Shown here piece after piece: positions 52,826 through 61,205 of a stretch of DNA of 61,233 nucleotides. Under the pieces are notes generated by a model, which saw nothing but the letters and a program-made list of their open reading frames with translations, was not told the origin of the DNA and ran no database searches. The stretch is from Thermoleophilia bacterium (GTDB taxonomy: Bacteria; Actinomycetota; Thermoleophilia; BMS3ABIN01): positions 1 to 61,233 of the forward strand of contig JAGVMV010000045.1 in NCBI GenBank assembly GCA_020053595.1, written 5' to 3'. How positions within the stretch are numbered: position 1 is the stretch's first letter; each line of letters opens with the position of its first letter. The translations under genes were made by a program, and so were the position numbers.

Positions 52826-53440
52826 CTACGGGCAGTCACTGACCAGGTTGCCGACACAAAAAGTCCAGCCCGAAACGCCCGGCATCTCGGTGGAGACGCC
52901 GCCGGTGGAAACAGCGCTTGCAAAGTATCTGTGAACGCCCGTGTTCATAGGCGCTGCCACGGTTGCCGACCACTTGTAGATGCCGCTTCCGGCGTGCGTT
53001 TCAAATAGCAGCGGTACGGTCAGCACCAGGTTTCCTGAGTCTCTCTCGTTGACCCGCATAGTTACGCTGGCGGCTTCGCCTTTGACCCAGGCGGAGAAGG
53101 TCACCGGTTGTCCGGGGGGAACAAATGAGGGGTTCACCTGGCGTTGAGTGATCTCGAAGGTGGAGGACGGAGCCGGCGGAGCCGGCGTCGCCGGAGTCTC
53201 AACCGTAGCAGTTTCTTCCGCGGTGGATGTATCTGTCGTAGCAGTCACGGCCGCTGTGGATGTTGTCGTGGCAGCTGTTTTAGTCGTCTGGGTTGCTGTT
53301 GGTGTAGTGCCTGTAGCGCCCGTCGTGCCCTTGCTATCGTCGCCGCTGCAGCTCAACCAGGAAACCGCAATAATCGCTGCGAGAGCCAGAGCCGCCGCTA
53401 TTCCTATAATTATATTTCTTTTTCGCGCTGTCAAAGCCAT
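52826..53440 (-). CDS. Thr-rich membrane-anchored protein with Ig-like C-terminal domain (paralogue 3)
   Basis: A 204-residue protein with one N-terminal hydrophobic helix (IIIGIAAALALAAIIAVSWL) ending in SCSGD, a possible lipidation site. A Thr/Ala-rich linker with repeated AATT and TATTD motifs runs to about residue 90. The beta domain contains PSFVPPGQPVTFSAWVKGEA and ends in a disulfide-like C...C pair (WTFCVGNLVSDC). It is the first gene of the row of three on the minus strand. The TVKG/WVKGEA motif aligns the three C-terminal domains. Function unknown. Confidence 0.72.
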   Translation of the reverse strand: MALTARKRNIIIGIAAALALAAIIAVSWLSCSGDDSKGTTGATGTTPTATQTTKTAATTTSTAAVTATTDTSTAEETATVETPATPAPPAPSSTFEITQRQVNPSFVPPGQPVTFSAWVKGEAASVTMRVNERDSGNLVLTVPLLFETHAGSGIYKWSATVAAPMNTGVHRYFASAVSTGGVSTEMPGVSGWTFCVGNLVSDCP

Positions 53441-53739
53441 TTCAGCCTCCCTTTCTGTTGAAAAAATCGTTTAAGTTACATACATATATATGGCAACAGG
53501 AGTATGAAACTATATCAAAAGTCAGACTTCCCCTCCAGCCTGGTAGTTTGATCCTGTACCTCTGAAGACGGGCAGGAACCGAAAAACTTACGGTCGTGCG
53601 AAAAATACTATTATAAGGATTAAGATTGACTGCTGGCGGCAATATAATACTTCTGGAGGATAACGCTCTATTTCAACCGCGTCCCGTGTGATATCTTATT
53701 AGGCGTTATGAGGCCCTGAGCGTTCCCTGGAGGAAGGTT

Positions 53740-54201
53740 ATGGCACACAAGAAAAATAACCCCTTTGCCGAGTTTGAGCGACTGAGTTCGGAAATCGAGG
53801 AGATGTTCTTCCGCTTTTACGGCGGCCCGCGGCTACGGGTGATGAAGGGCGGCTCTTTTCAGCCCCTGGCCGATGTCTATTACGTCAAAGAGACAAATTC
53901 GGTTATCGTCAAGCTGGAGATCGCCGGCATCGCCCCCGATGACGCCCGCCTCACCGTCCAGGATAAAACGCTGATCATCGAAGGCTCGCGTGTGGATCCC
54001 GAGCAGGATGGGCAGAAGGTCTATCAGCAGATGGAAATCGACTACGGCCACTTCAAGCGCAAGATCATGCTGCCGGTGACCGTGGACGCCGACAACGCCA
54101 GGGCCAGCTACCAGGACGGATTTTTAACCATCGAGATGCCGGTAGCCGACAAGGCCGCGTCGGCAATCAACCTGCCAATCATCGTCAAGGATAAAAAATA
54201 A
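53740..54201 (+). CDS. Hsp20-family small heat-shock protein
   Basis: A 153-residue alpha-crystallin chaperone. PLADVYYVKETNSVIVKLEI and AGIAPDDARLTVQDKTLIIE form the alpha-crystallin domain, with FKRKIMLPVTVDADNARASY and the closing DGFLTIEMPV. It has the C-terminal I-x-I-like element INLPIIV. GGAGGAAGG precedes the ATG. The stop overlaps the lon start by 1 nt, so the holdase and protease are made together. The upstream 298-bp gap contains no gene; no HrcA or HspR-type operator was recognised there. Confidence 0.95.
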   Translation: MAHKKNNPFAEFERLSSEIEEMFFRFYGGPRLRVMKGGSFQPLADVYYVKETNSVIVKLEIAGIAPDDARLTVQDKTLIIEGSRVDPEQDGQKVYQQMEIDYGHFKRKIMLPVTVDADNARASYQDGFLTIEMPVADKAASAINLPIIVKDKK

Positions 54202-56723
54202 TGGAAGGCAGCATCGTCGAATCCCCACACATGATCAAGCCGGTGGATAAAATACCGGATACCTTGCCGATTCTACCCCTGCGGGAGACTGTCGTCTTTC
54301 CGGACACGGTGACACCGCTGGCTGTGGGTCAGGAGCGTTCGGTCAAGCTGATCGACGATGTTCTGCACAAGGATAAAATGATCGGCCTGGCCACCATCCG
54401 TAATTCGGAGGTTGAGACCGCGGGCCCCGACGATATATTCGAGGTAGGAACCGCCGCCATCATCCACAAGATGCTCAAGGTGCCCGACGGTTCGCTTCGT
54501 ATTCTGGTTCAGGGAATCAAGCGCATCAAGATAGTCAAATACACCGTGGCCGATCCCTACCTGGTCGCCCGGGTCGAGCCTCTTGAGGACAGGATCGACC
54601 GCACCAAGGAAGTGGAGGCGCTCTCTCGCAACCTGCAGAATGTCTTCACCAAGATCATCGGGCTGGTGCCATACCTGCCGGAAGAGCTGCAGATGGCGGC
54701 GTCCAATGTGGACGACCCCAGCGCCCTGTGTTATCTCATCGCCTCGGCGATCAAGATCAATACCGAAGAGAAGCAGGAGCTTCTGGAAGAGACCGATGTG
54801 GAGAAGCGCCTGCGCAGGCTGACGGTCATACTCACCCGTGAGCTCGAGGTCTTCGAGCTGGGCAGCAAGATCCAGAGCGATGTTCAGAGCGAGATGGACA
54901 AGAACCAGCGTGAATACTTCCTGCGCCAGCAGATGAAGGCGATCCAGGAAGAGCTGGGCGAGGTGGACGAGATCGCCGCCGAGGTCAACGAGCTGCGCGG
55001 TCAGATCGATGAGCTGCAGCTGCCCGAGGAGGTCGACCGCCAGGCGCGGCGTGAGCTCGACCGGCTGGCGAAGTTGCAGCCCGCCGCAGCCGAGTACTCG
55101 GTCATTCGCACCTATCTGGACTGGATCCTGACCATTCCCTGGAACAAGAGCACCGAGGACATTCTCGACATCGCACGCGCCCAGGAGATACTTGACGAGG
55201 ACCATTATGACCTGGAGAAGGTCAAGAACCGCATCCTCGAATATCTGTCAGTCGCCAAGCTGAAGAAGGATTTGGCCGGGCCGATCCTCTGTTTCGTGGG
55301 GCCGCCCGGCGTCGGCAAGACTTCGCTGGGGCACTCCATCGCCCGCGCCCTGGGCCGTAAATTCATCCGCATCTCCGTGGGCGGCGTGCGTGACGAGGCC
55401 GAGATCCGTGGCCACCGGCGCACATATATCGGCGCCATGCCCGGCACCATTATTCGCGCTATACGGGACGCCGAGTCCAACAATCCGGTGTTCGCCATCG
55501 ACGAGATGGACAAGCTGGGCGCCGACTTCCGCGGCGACCCTTCCTCGGCGTTGCTCGAGGTGCTCGACCCGGAACAGCATTTCAGCTACCGCGACCATTA
55601 CCTGGACCTGCCCTTCGACCTGGGCAAGGTCCTGTTCATCGCCACGGCCAACATGCTCGATCCCATACCGCCGGCTCTTCGCGACCGCATGGAGGTCATC
55701 GAGCTCTCCGGTTACACCGAGGAAGAGAAGCTCCATATCGCCAGGAAATATTTGATCGCTAAACAGACCAAGGCCAACGGCCTGGGCGTGAAGAGGATCA
55801 GTTTCAATAATAAGGCGATCCTGAGGATCATTCAGGATTACACCCGCGAGGCGGGCCTCAGGAACCTGGAGCGCGAGATCGGCTCGGTCTGCCGCAAGGT
55901 TGCCCGCGAGATCGCCGAGGGCAAAAAGGGCAAGTTCAAAATCGACGAGAAGGCGGTGGAGAAGTACCTGGGCAAGAAACGCTATTTCTCCGAGGCCAAG
56001 CGCATGACCTCCGAGCCGGGCGTGGCAACCGGCCTGGCCTGGACCACCAGCGGCGGCGACATCATCTTCATCGAGGCCACCAGCATGCATGGCGCCGGTG
56101 CGTTGACTCTCACCGGGCAACTGGGCGATGTCATGAAGGAATCGGCCCAGGCGGCCCTGAGCTGGGTCCGGACGCATTCGGATGAGCTTGGCATCCCCGA
56201 GGATTATTTCCAGAAACACGACATCCACGTGCACGTGCCGGCCGGCGCGGTACCCAAGGACGGCCCTTCGGCGGGTGTCACCATGACCACGGCTTTGGCC
56301 TCGCTGGCCATCGGCAAGTCAGTGGCGTCCAATGTGGGCATGACCGGCGAAGTGACCCTGAGCGGAAAAGTCTTACCTATTGGCGGGCTGAAAGAGAAGG
56401 TGCTGGCGGCTCGCCGCGCCGGGCTTGACACCATCATCCTGCCGCGCGAGAACGAGCGGGATCTGGACGACGTACCCGAGCATCTGCGCAAGACGATGAC
56501 TTTTATTCCGGTTGATGAGGTCAACGAGGTTCTCAAGGCGGCACTACTGGATGGATCGGTGAAGGCGAAGGCAAAGGTGAAGCGCTCGGTCAGCGGCAAG
56601 AAACCAGCCGGAGGCAAGGCGGCCATCAGGAAGGGCGCCGGCACCGCCAGGAAAGCCGCTGCCAAGGCGAGCGCCAAGAAAGGCGCCGGCAGCAGCACCA
56701 GGAAAGCCGCCGCCGGCGCTTGA
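54201..56723 (+). CDS. lon: Lon protease with a Lys/Ala-rich C-terminal tail
   Basis: An 840-residue ATP-dependent protease. The N-terminal LON domain starts LPILPLRETVVFPDTVTPLA. Walker A GPPGVGKTSLGHS is at residues 367-379 (Lys373), with AAA+ motifs PVFAIDEMDKLG and GHRRTYIGAMPG. The protease has catalytic Ser690 in KDGPSAGVTM and Lys733 in IGGLKEKVLAAR. The last about 60 residues are a Lys/Ala-rich tail (AAIRKGAGTARKAAAKASAK) absent from typical Lon. A similar low-complexity segment opens SerA in this window. It is translated with hsp20. Confidence 0.97.
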   Translation: MEGSIVESPHMIKPVDKIPDTLPILPLRETVVFPDTVTPLAVGQERSVKLIDDVLHKDKMIGLATIRNSEVETAGPDDIFEVGTAAIIHKMLKVPDGSLRILVQGIKRIKIVKYTVADPYLVARVEPLEDRIDRTKEVEALSRNLQNVFTKIIGLVPYLPEELQMAASNVDDPSALCYLIASAIKINTEEKQELLEETDVEKRLRRLTVILTRELEVFELGSKIQSDVQSEMDKNQREYFLRQQMKAIQEELGEVDEIAAEVNELRGQIDELQLPEEVDRQARRELDRLAKLQPAAAEYSVIRTYLDWILTIPWNKSTEDILDIARAQEILDEDHYDLEKVKNRILEYLSVAKLKKDLAGPILCFVGPPGVGKTSLGHSIARALGRKFIRISVGGVRDEAEIRGHRRTYIGAMPGTIIRAIRDAESNNPVFAIDEMDKLGADFRGDPSSALLEVLDPEQHFSYRDHYLDLPFDLGKVLFIATANMLDPIPPALRDRMEVIELSGYTEEEKLHIARKYLIAKQTKANGLGVKRISFNNKAILRIIQDYTREAGLRNLEREIGSVCRKVAREIAEGKKGKFKIDEKAVEKYLGKKRYFSEAKRMTSEPGVATGLAWTTSGGDIIFIEATSMHGAGALTLTGQLGDVMKESAQAALSWVRTHSDELGIPEDYFQKHDIHVHVPAGAVPKDGPSAGVTMTTALASLAIGKSVASNVGMTGEVTLSGKVLPIGGLKEKVLAARRAGLDTIILPRENERDLDDVPEHLRKTMTFIPVDEVNEVLKAALLDGSVKAKAKVKRSVSGKKPAGGKAAIRKGAGTARKAAAKASAKKGAGSSTRKAAAGA

Positions 56724-56748
56724 CCGGCGCGTTCAGCCTGGGGAGATC

Positions 56749-57369
56749 ATGGGTTACCGTATCCGGGAAGTCTTTCAGTCTCTGCAGGGAGAAGGGCCGG
56801 GGATGGGCGCGGCCGCTACCTTCATCCGTTTTGCGGGTTGTAACCTCAACTGTTCGTACTGTGATACGGATCATCGATCTGGATCTGAACTGACCCTCGA
56901 TGATCTGGTCTCCCGGGTTGGGCATGGGCCGGACAGGGTTGTAATCACGGGCGGCGAGCCGTTGCTGGCGGGTGAACAGCTGGTCGGTCTGGCGGCTGCG
57001 ATCAGCGCGACCGGCAGAAGCGTGGATATCGAAACCAACGGGACGATAGCTCCGCCCCGGGAACTATCCGGCTTCGTGGATAACTACGTAATATCGCCCA
57101 AGCTGTCAAACTCCGGCAATCTCCCCGACGATCGCAAACTGGCTGCGGATCTGCCCCAGGGACCGCTGAAGTTTGTCGTGGACGGCGTCGAGGACCTTCA
57201 GGAAGTAAGTCGCATTGTGAAGACGCTGCCAGGCCGTGACGTTATCATCACGCCGATGGGTACGAACGCGGAAGCCATGGTCCGGAAGATGAAGCTCCTG
57301 AGCCAACCCGTGGCGGCGTACGGCTGGAGACTTTTACCGCGGCTCCACATACTCCTGGGTATCGAATAG
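56749..57369 (+). CDS. queE: QueE, 7-carboxy-7-deazaguanine synthase
   Basis: A 206-residue radical SAM enzyme that forms the deazaguanine ring from 6-carboxy-tetrahydropterin. EVFQSLQGEGPGMGAAATFI is the family start, and C-x-x-x-C-x-x-C is present in CNLNCSYC. SAM-binding is in VVITGGEPLL, and ISPKLSNSG and KFVVDG follow. It is divergent from, and 58 bp away from, the convergent queF gene end. It provides the precursor for QueC and QueF, encoded next on the opposite strand. Confidence 0.94.
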   Translation: MGYRIREVFQSLQGEGPGMGAAATFIRFAGCNLNCSYCDTDHRSGSELTLDDLVSRVGHGPDRVVITGGEPLLAGEQLVGLAAAISATGRSVDIETNGTIAPPRELSGFVDNYVISPKLSNSGNLPDDRKLAADLPQGPLKFVVDGVEDLQEVSRIVKTLPGRDVIITPMGTNAEAMVRKMKLLSQPVAAYGWRLLPRLHILLGIE

Positions 57370-57427
57370 GCGTTGGAACATGTGTCTCGTCGCCGGCTTC
57401 CATGCGGCTGTAAGAGCAGCGCTCCGG

Positions 57428-57859
57428 CTATAACTCTTTCTCTCCCACCACGATGGTGGTTTCGATACCGCCTCTAATGCCAGCGGTCAATTCCAGTCTG
57501 CAAACGACGGGTTTGACGACTTCGCAGTATTCCACATGGATCTTCGCCGCGAGGTGTTCGTGAGAGATGGGCAGGTCCGCAAAACCGTAGTAATAGAATT
57601 TTAGCGACTTGAGCTCCGGCAGCAGGTTGCCGGGAATGAACGTAATCCGGGAACGATAAAAGTCGAGGTACCCCGTCATCGGACACCGTGCCACCAGTTC
57701 GGCAAAATCGTAGGTGACTGTCTGCGATACCTTGCCCGCGTATGGGATCGTCCTGATACGGTACGGGTTCTCGAACTTCATGGCGGCGGAGATGCGCTGC
57801 TCCAGATCCTCATCCGTCATGTCTTCGATCTTCGGGTCATATTTCCAGTCGTCAACCAC
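57428..57859 (-). CDS. queF: QueF, NADPH-dependent 7-cyano-7-deazaguanine reductase
   Basis: A 143-residue QueF-like enzyme that reduces preQ0 to preQ1. The active-site Cys is in ELVARCPMTGYLDFY. The QueF signature is LPELKSLKFYYYGFAD, followed by SHEHLAAKIH. The usual CP-x-T-G-Q-P-D is here CPMTGYLD; the catalytic Asp is retained while Pro is replaced. AGGAG precedes the GTG start. It is encoded with queC and queD in a minus-strand operon. It could be a QueF-like variant with altered substrate, but context favours preQ0 reduction. Confidence 0.87.
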   Translation of the reverse strand: MVDDWKYDPKIEDMTDEDLEQRISAAMKFENPYRIRTIPYAGKVSQTVTYDFAELVARCPMTGYLDFYRSRITFIPGNLLPELKSLKFYYYGFADLPISHEHLAAKIHVEYCEVVKPVVCRLELTAGIRGGIETTIVVGEKEL

Positions 57860-57899
57860 GCTTTGCTCCTATCTCATGTCAGGGAATAACTGATTCCCG

Positions 57900-58541
57900 C
57901 TACTTTTTTGACGCCGCGAGCGCTTCGGCTCTTTCGACGCAGGTCCCGCATTTGCCGCAGGGATCTTCCTCACCCCTGTAGCAACTCCAGGTTTCCCTTT
58001 CATAGTCTATCCCAAGCTTCTGCCCCAGCTGCACGATCCTGGTTTTCGTCCAGGAAATAAAAGGAGCGTACACTGAAATCGCATCGTAATTGCCGGCCTG
58101 GATGGTCTTTTCAAAAGATGTGACGAATTCCGGGCGGCAATCAGGGTAGATGGCATGATCTCCGGTATGAACCGCGATCGCCAGCCGGTCATATCCTTGT
58201 GAGATGGCATACCCGCCGGCGATGGACATCATGATCATGTTACGGTTCGGCACCACGGTCAGGCGCATGGACACGTCCTGGTAATGGCCTTCGGGCACCT
58301 CGATGTTCCCGGACGTCAGGGCGTTGCCCTGCAGCAGCCCGTTGATGTTGCTGATATCAGTAATCCGGTGGGACACTCCCAGTTTTTCACAAGTCCTCGC
58401 GGCGTATTCCAGTTCCTTTCCGTGCCGTTGCCCGTAGTTGAACGAAATCGCCAGGACCTCATCGCCTTCGGCCAGCAGGTGATACAGGAGGGTGGTGGAA
58501 TCCATTCCGCCTGAGAATACGCATACTGTCTTGTGAGCCAT
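57900..58541 (-). CDS. queC: QueC, 7-cyano-7-deazaguanine synthase
   Basis: A 213-residue enzyme that converts 7-carboxy-7-deazaguanine to preQ0 with ATP and ammonia. The P-loop is CVFSGGMDSTTLLYHL and the zinc site is CYRGEEDPCGKCGTCVER at the C-terminus. I use the ATG at 58541; the frame is open up to 58664, but those residues overlap queD and are not conserved. The order queD, queC, queF on the minus strand gives preQ1 from 6-carboxypterin with QueE. Confidence 0.96.
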   Translation of the reverse strand: MAHKTVCVFSGGMDSTTLLYHLLAEGDEVLAISFNYGQRHGKELEYAARTCEKLGVSHRITDISNINGLLQGNALTSGNIEVPEGHYQDVSMRLTVVPNRNMIMMSIAGGYAISQGYDRLAIAVHTGDHAIYPDCRPEFVTSFEKTIQAGNYDAISVYAPFISWTKTRIVQLGQKLGIDYERETWSCYRGEEDPCGKCGTCVERAEALAASKK

Positions 58542-58558
58542 CGGAGGTTCCGTTCCTT

Positions 58559-58924
58559 TTATTCCAGCCCTGGACCCGCGTATTCGCAGCCGGACGAGGG
58601 CGTTTCCAGAACGACTATCTTTGCGAGTGCGGGCAGTTCCGCTTCGATCCGTCTCCAGATCCACGCCGCCAGGTTCTCGCTCGTGGGATTTTCCAGGCCC
58701 TCGACCTCGTTCAGGCAGCGGTGATCCAGCGCTTCAAAGACGGGCCTGAAGACCCGGCTGATCTCGGCGAAGTCGGTGACCCAACCGCTCTGCTCCCCGA
58801 CATCGCCGGAGACATGGATCTCCACGCGAAAAGAATGCCCATGCAGGCGCTTGCACTTATGATCGTCGGAAACGTTCGGCAGGTAGTGCGCCGCTTCGAT
58901 TTGAAAACTCTTGAATATCCGCAT
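58559..58924 (-). CDS. queD: QueD, 6-carboxy-5,6,7,8-tetrahydropterin synthase
   Basis: A 121-residue pterin synthase-fold enzyme. AAHYLPNVSDDHKCKRLHGH gives the zinc histidines and catalytic Cys (CKRLHGHSF), and WVTDFAEISRVFRPVFEALD and NPTSENLAAWIW are conserved. It converts dihydroneopterin triphosphate to 6-carboxy-tetrahydropterin. It starts the queD-queC-queF operon. No GTP cyclohydrolase gene is seen in this window. Confidence 0.96.
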   Translation of the reverse strand: MRIFKSFQIEAAHYLPNVSDDHKCKRLHGHSFRVEIHVSGDVGEQSGWVTDFAEISRVFRPVFEALDHRCLNEVEGLENPTSENLAAWIWRRIEAELPALAKIVVLETPSSGCEYAGPGLE

Positions 58925-59131
58925 TCAGACAACCTCAATCCTCGTTTTTCATTTCTACGATTGTAACCAATCAGGCGCTCCGAGTCTTGTTTTTGAAGCA
59001 GGTCCGTGGCGCTGCATGGCATCAATGATGCCCGCTTTGTTATTTATTCCGGCGGCGAATTCTTCATTGTGGGCAGACTGCCATCCGTAAAGTCATCTGC
59101 GGACTATTCAATTCCGAGGGCGGAATTCTCC

Positions 59132-59163
59132 AAAAAAAAGAAAGGCGCCTGACTGGGGCGCCT
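59132..59163 (-). terminator. Terminator after the thrC-moaD operon
   Basis: On the minus strand AGGCGCC and GGCGCCT form a 7-bp stem with a 7-nt loop (CCAGTCA), followed by TTCTTTTTTTT. It lies 75 bp after the stop of the sulfur-carrier gene. Confidence 0.85.
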
Positions 59164-59237
59164 CAGAATCACTCGAATCACTTCGCTTGATTGTTCTTAA
59201 CCAGGAACCAGGAACTGCGAACCGGGAGCTGTTCTTT

Positions 59238-59510
59238 CTATCCCCCCGCAACCGCCGGCACGATGCTTATCTCGGCCCCGTCGGCGACTTCGGTGGCCAT
59301 TCCGTCCGCAAACCGGATGTCATCGCCGTCCACATAAATATTGATAAACCGCCGCACATCGCCATTGTCAAGTAGCCGCTCGGCCGTGCCGGGGTGGCGG
59401 TTCTCCAGCTCCATCAGTATGTCGCCGACCGTGCCGGCATCCATCTCGATCATTCCCTCGCCGCCGGTCAGCTGCCTCAGCTGTGACGGTATCCTTACCT
59501 TTACGCTCAT
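59238..59510 (-). CDS. MoaD/ThiS-type sulfur-carrier protein
   Basis: A 90-residue ubiquitin-fold protein ending in the diglycine VAGG that receives sulfur as a thiocarboxylate. VKVRIPSQLRQLTGGEGMIE and EISIVPAVAGG are the family ends. AAGGAG precedes the ATG. It lies 46 nt downstream of thrC on the same strand, behind a SAM riboswitch. This suggests a CysO-like role in sulfur assimilation for cysteine or homocysteine rather than molybdopterin synthesis. No E1-like activating gene is seen in the window. Confidence 0.88.
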   Translation of the reverse strand: MSVKVRIPSQLRQLTGGEGMIEMDAGTVGDILMELENRHPGTAERLLDNGDVRRFINIYVDGDDIRFADGMATEVADGAEISIVPAVAGG

Positions 59511-59556
59511 CTGCCTGCTCCTTTCGAGCTCGCCGGTCCCGGTGGGCGGAATCCGG

Positions 59557-60795
59557 TCATGATTTGATGATGTCCCCCAGCACGTCTTCCTCGAACTGGG
59601 AATAGTTCGGGTCGATTTCGTAAGTGCTGATGGTGTCCGCCACGGCGTCGAGCGTCTTCAGCCCGTCGCCGGTGATGTACAGTACCGTTTCGTCATCGGG
59701 ATAGATCTTGCCCGAAGCGGCCAGCTTGGCCAGCACCGCCGTGGTGACGCCACCGGCCGTCTCGGTGAAGATGCCCGTGGTCTCCGCCAGCAGCTTGATG
59801 CCGTCGACTATCTCCTGCTCGGTGACGCTCTCGATGGAGCCGCCGGTCTGACGCGCGACTTCCAGCGCGAAGATGCCGTCCGCCGGGTTGCCGATGGCCA
59901 GCGACTTGGCGATGGTGTCGGGCTTCACCGGTTTTACGTGTTCGGCACCGTCCTGAAAAGCCGCAGCCACCGGGCCGCAACCCAGGGCCTGGGCGCCGTG
60001 GACGGACGGAGCCTTGCGCCTGATCAGGCCCACCTCGCCAAGTTCCCAGAAGCCCTTGTGTATCTTGGTCAGCAGCGAACCAGACGCCACCGGCGTTACA
60101 ACCTTGTCAGGCGCCCGCCAGCCCAGCTGCTCAGCCGTCTCATAAGCCAGCGTCTTCGAGCCCTCGGCGTAATAGGGCCGCACGTTCACGTTGACGAAGG
60201 CCCACTTTTTCTCCGAGGCGATCTCGGTGCAGAGCCGGTTCACATCATCATAATTGCCTCGCACCTTGACCACGTTGACGCCGTAGATGGCGGTGGCGAT
60301 GATCTTCTGGATCTCCAGGTTGGCTGGAACGAAGACGAAGGCCTCGGTGCCCGACGCCGCGGCATGGGCGGCGACGCTGTTGGCCAGGTTGCCGGTGGAG
60401 GCGCAGGCCACGACCTCAAAGCCCAGCTCCCTCGCCCGCTGCAATGCCACGGCGACGACCCGGTCCTTGAAGGAGTGGGTAGGGTTGGCGGTATCGTTCT
60501 TGACCCAGAGCTTTTTCAGCCCCAGCTCCGCTGCCAGCCGGTCAGCCTTGATCAGCGGTGTGTAACCCGCCTGCAGGTCGACCGCGGGCTTTTCGTTGAC
60601 GGGGAGGAAGTCGGCGTAGCGCCAGAGCGATGGCGGCCCATGGGCGATGCGCTCCTTGGTGGCCCGCCGGCGGATCTTCTCATAGTCGTACGAAACTTCG
60701 AGCGGCCCGAAGCAGTATTCGCAGACGAACAGCGCTTCCAGCGGATAGGTGCGCCCACATTCCTTACATTTTAGATGTTCGGCGGTAGTGGCCAA
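59557..60795 (-). CDS. thrC: Threonine synthase (PLP fold type II)
   Basis: A 412-residue PLP enzyme. It opens with a cysteine-rich segment (LKCKECGRTYP, CEYCFG) that resembles a zinc ribbon. The Schiff-base Lys is in NPTHSFKDRVVAVALQRA and phosphate binding is in VACASTGNLANSVAAHA. It should convert O-phosphohomoserine to threonine. The start is TTG at 60795, with AAGGAG upstream. It is preceded by a SAM-I riboswitch and followed by a MoaD/ThiS-like carrier. That context would also fit a related reaction with a sulfur donor. Confidence 0.93.
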   Translation of the reverse strand: MATTAEHLKCKECGRTYPLEALFVCEYCFGPLEVSYDYEKIRRRATKERIAHGPPSLWRYADFLPVNEKPAVDLQAGYTPLIKADRLAAELGLKKLWVKNDTANPTHSFKDRVVAVALQRARELGFEVVACASTGNLANSVAAHAAASGTEAFVFVPANLEIQKIIATAIYGVNVVKVRGNYDDVNRLCTEIASEKKWAFVNVNVRPYYAEGSKTLAYETAEQLGWRAPDKVVTPVASGSLLTKIHKGFWELGEVGLIRRKAPSVHGAQALGCGPVAAAFQDGAEHVKPVKPDTIAKSLAIGNPADGIFALEVARQTGGSIESVTEQEIVDGIKLLAETTGIFTETAGGVTTAVLAKLAASGKIYPDDETVLYITGDGLKTLDAVADTISTYEIDPNYSQFEEDVLGDIIKS

Positions 60796-60847
60796 ACGAT
60801 TGCTCCTTCGTCTGGCGCCATCGCATCAAGGAACCCGCCGTGCGGAA

Positions 60848-60881
60848 ACAAAAAACCCTCTGCACGGGGATGTGGCAGAGG
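60848..60881 (-). terminator. Riboswitch-controlled terminator upstream of thrC
   Basis: On the minus strand CCTCTGC and GCAGAGG (60875-60881 and 60857-60863 on plus) form a stem, followed by GTTTTTTG. Its loop contains CCACATC, which is complementary to GATGTGG at the 3' side of the upstream aptamer. That pairing would form an antiterminator when SAM is absent. Confidence 0.85.
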
Positions 60882-60903
60882 TTGGACAAGTTCATCCTAT
60901 CAC

Positions 60904-61026
60904 CACATCTTCCAGACCAATATGGTCTGCAGGAGTTGGCACCTTGTCGGCTCGGGTCTCGTAAGACACCTTGCCGCAGGTTGCCGAGGCTTCACAGGGC
61001 CAGTCCCTCCACCTCTCGGGATGCGA
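60904..61026 (-). promoter_or_regulatory. SAM-I (S-box) riboswitch
   Basis: Read on the minus strand, the S-box core is GAGAGGTGGAGGGACTGGCC (about 61016-60997) followed by CTGTGAAGCCTCGGCAACC. Then come AAGGTG and GGTGCCAACTCCTGCAGA. P1 pairs CGCATC (61026-61021) with GATGTG (60909-60904). The aptamer binds S-adenosylmethionine and, with the terminator at 60848-60881, should turn off transcription of thrC and the sulfur carrier when SAM is high. Confidence 0.9.
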
Positions 61027-61205
61027 ACAACGCGTTCATAGTTGTAGCCCTAGAAGTCTAACAAGCGGGCGCGGGCGGTGTCAAGATATGCCGGTTCACA
61101 AGAGAGCATTTTGTCTGTAAACCAGTCGAAGCTGTCGAATTGGAGGAACCTCCTGCGTCAGGTATTCCTGGTTCAATCTCGTCGGTCAGCCCTGGAAATG
61201 AGACC

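Noticed and set aside
53625-53665. TTGACT ... TATAAT promoter for hsp20-lon
   Set aside because: The spacing between the two elements is about 11 bp, too short for a normal promoter.
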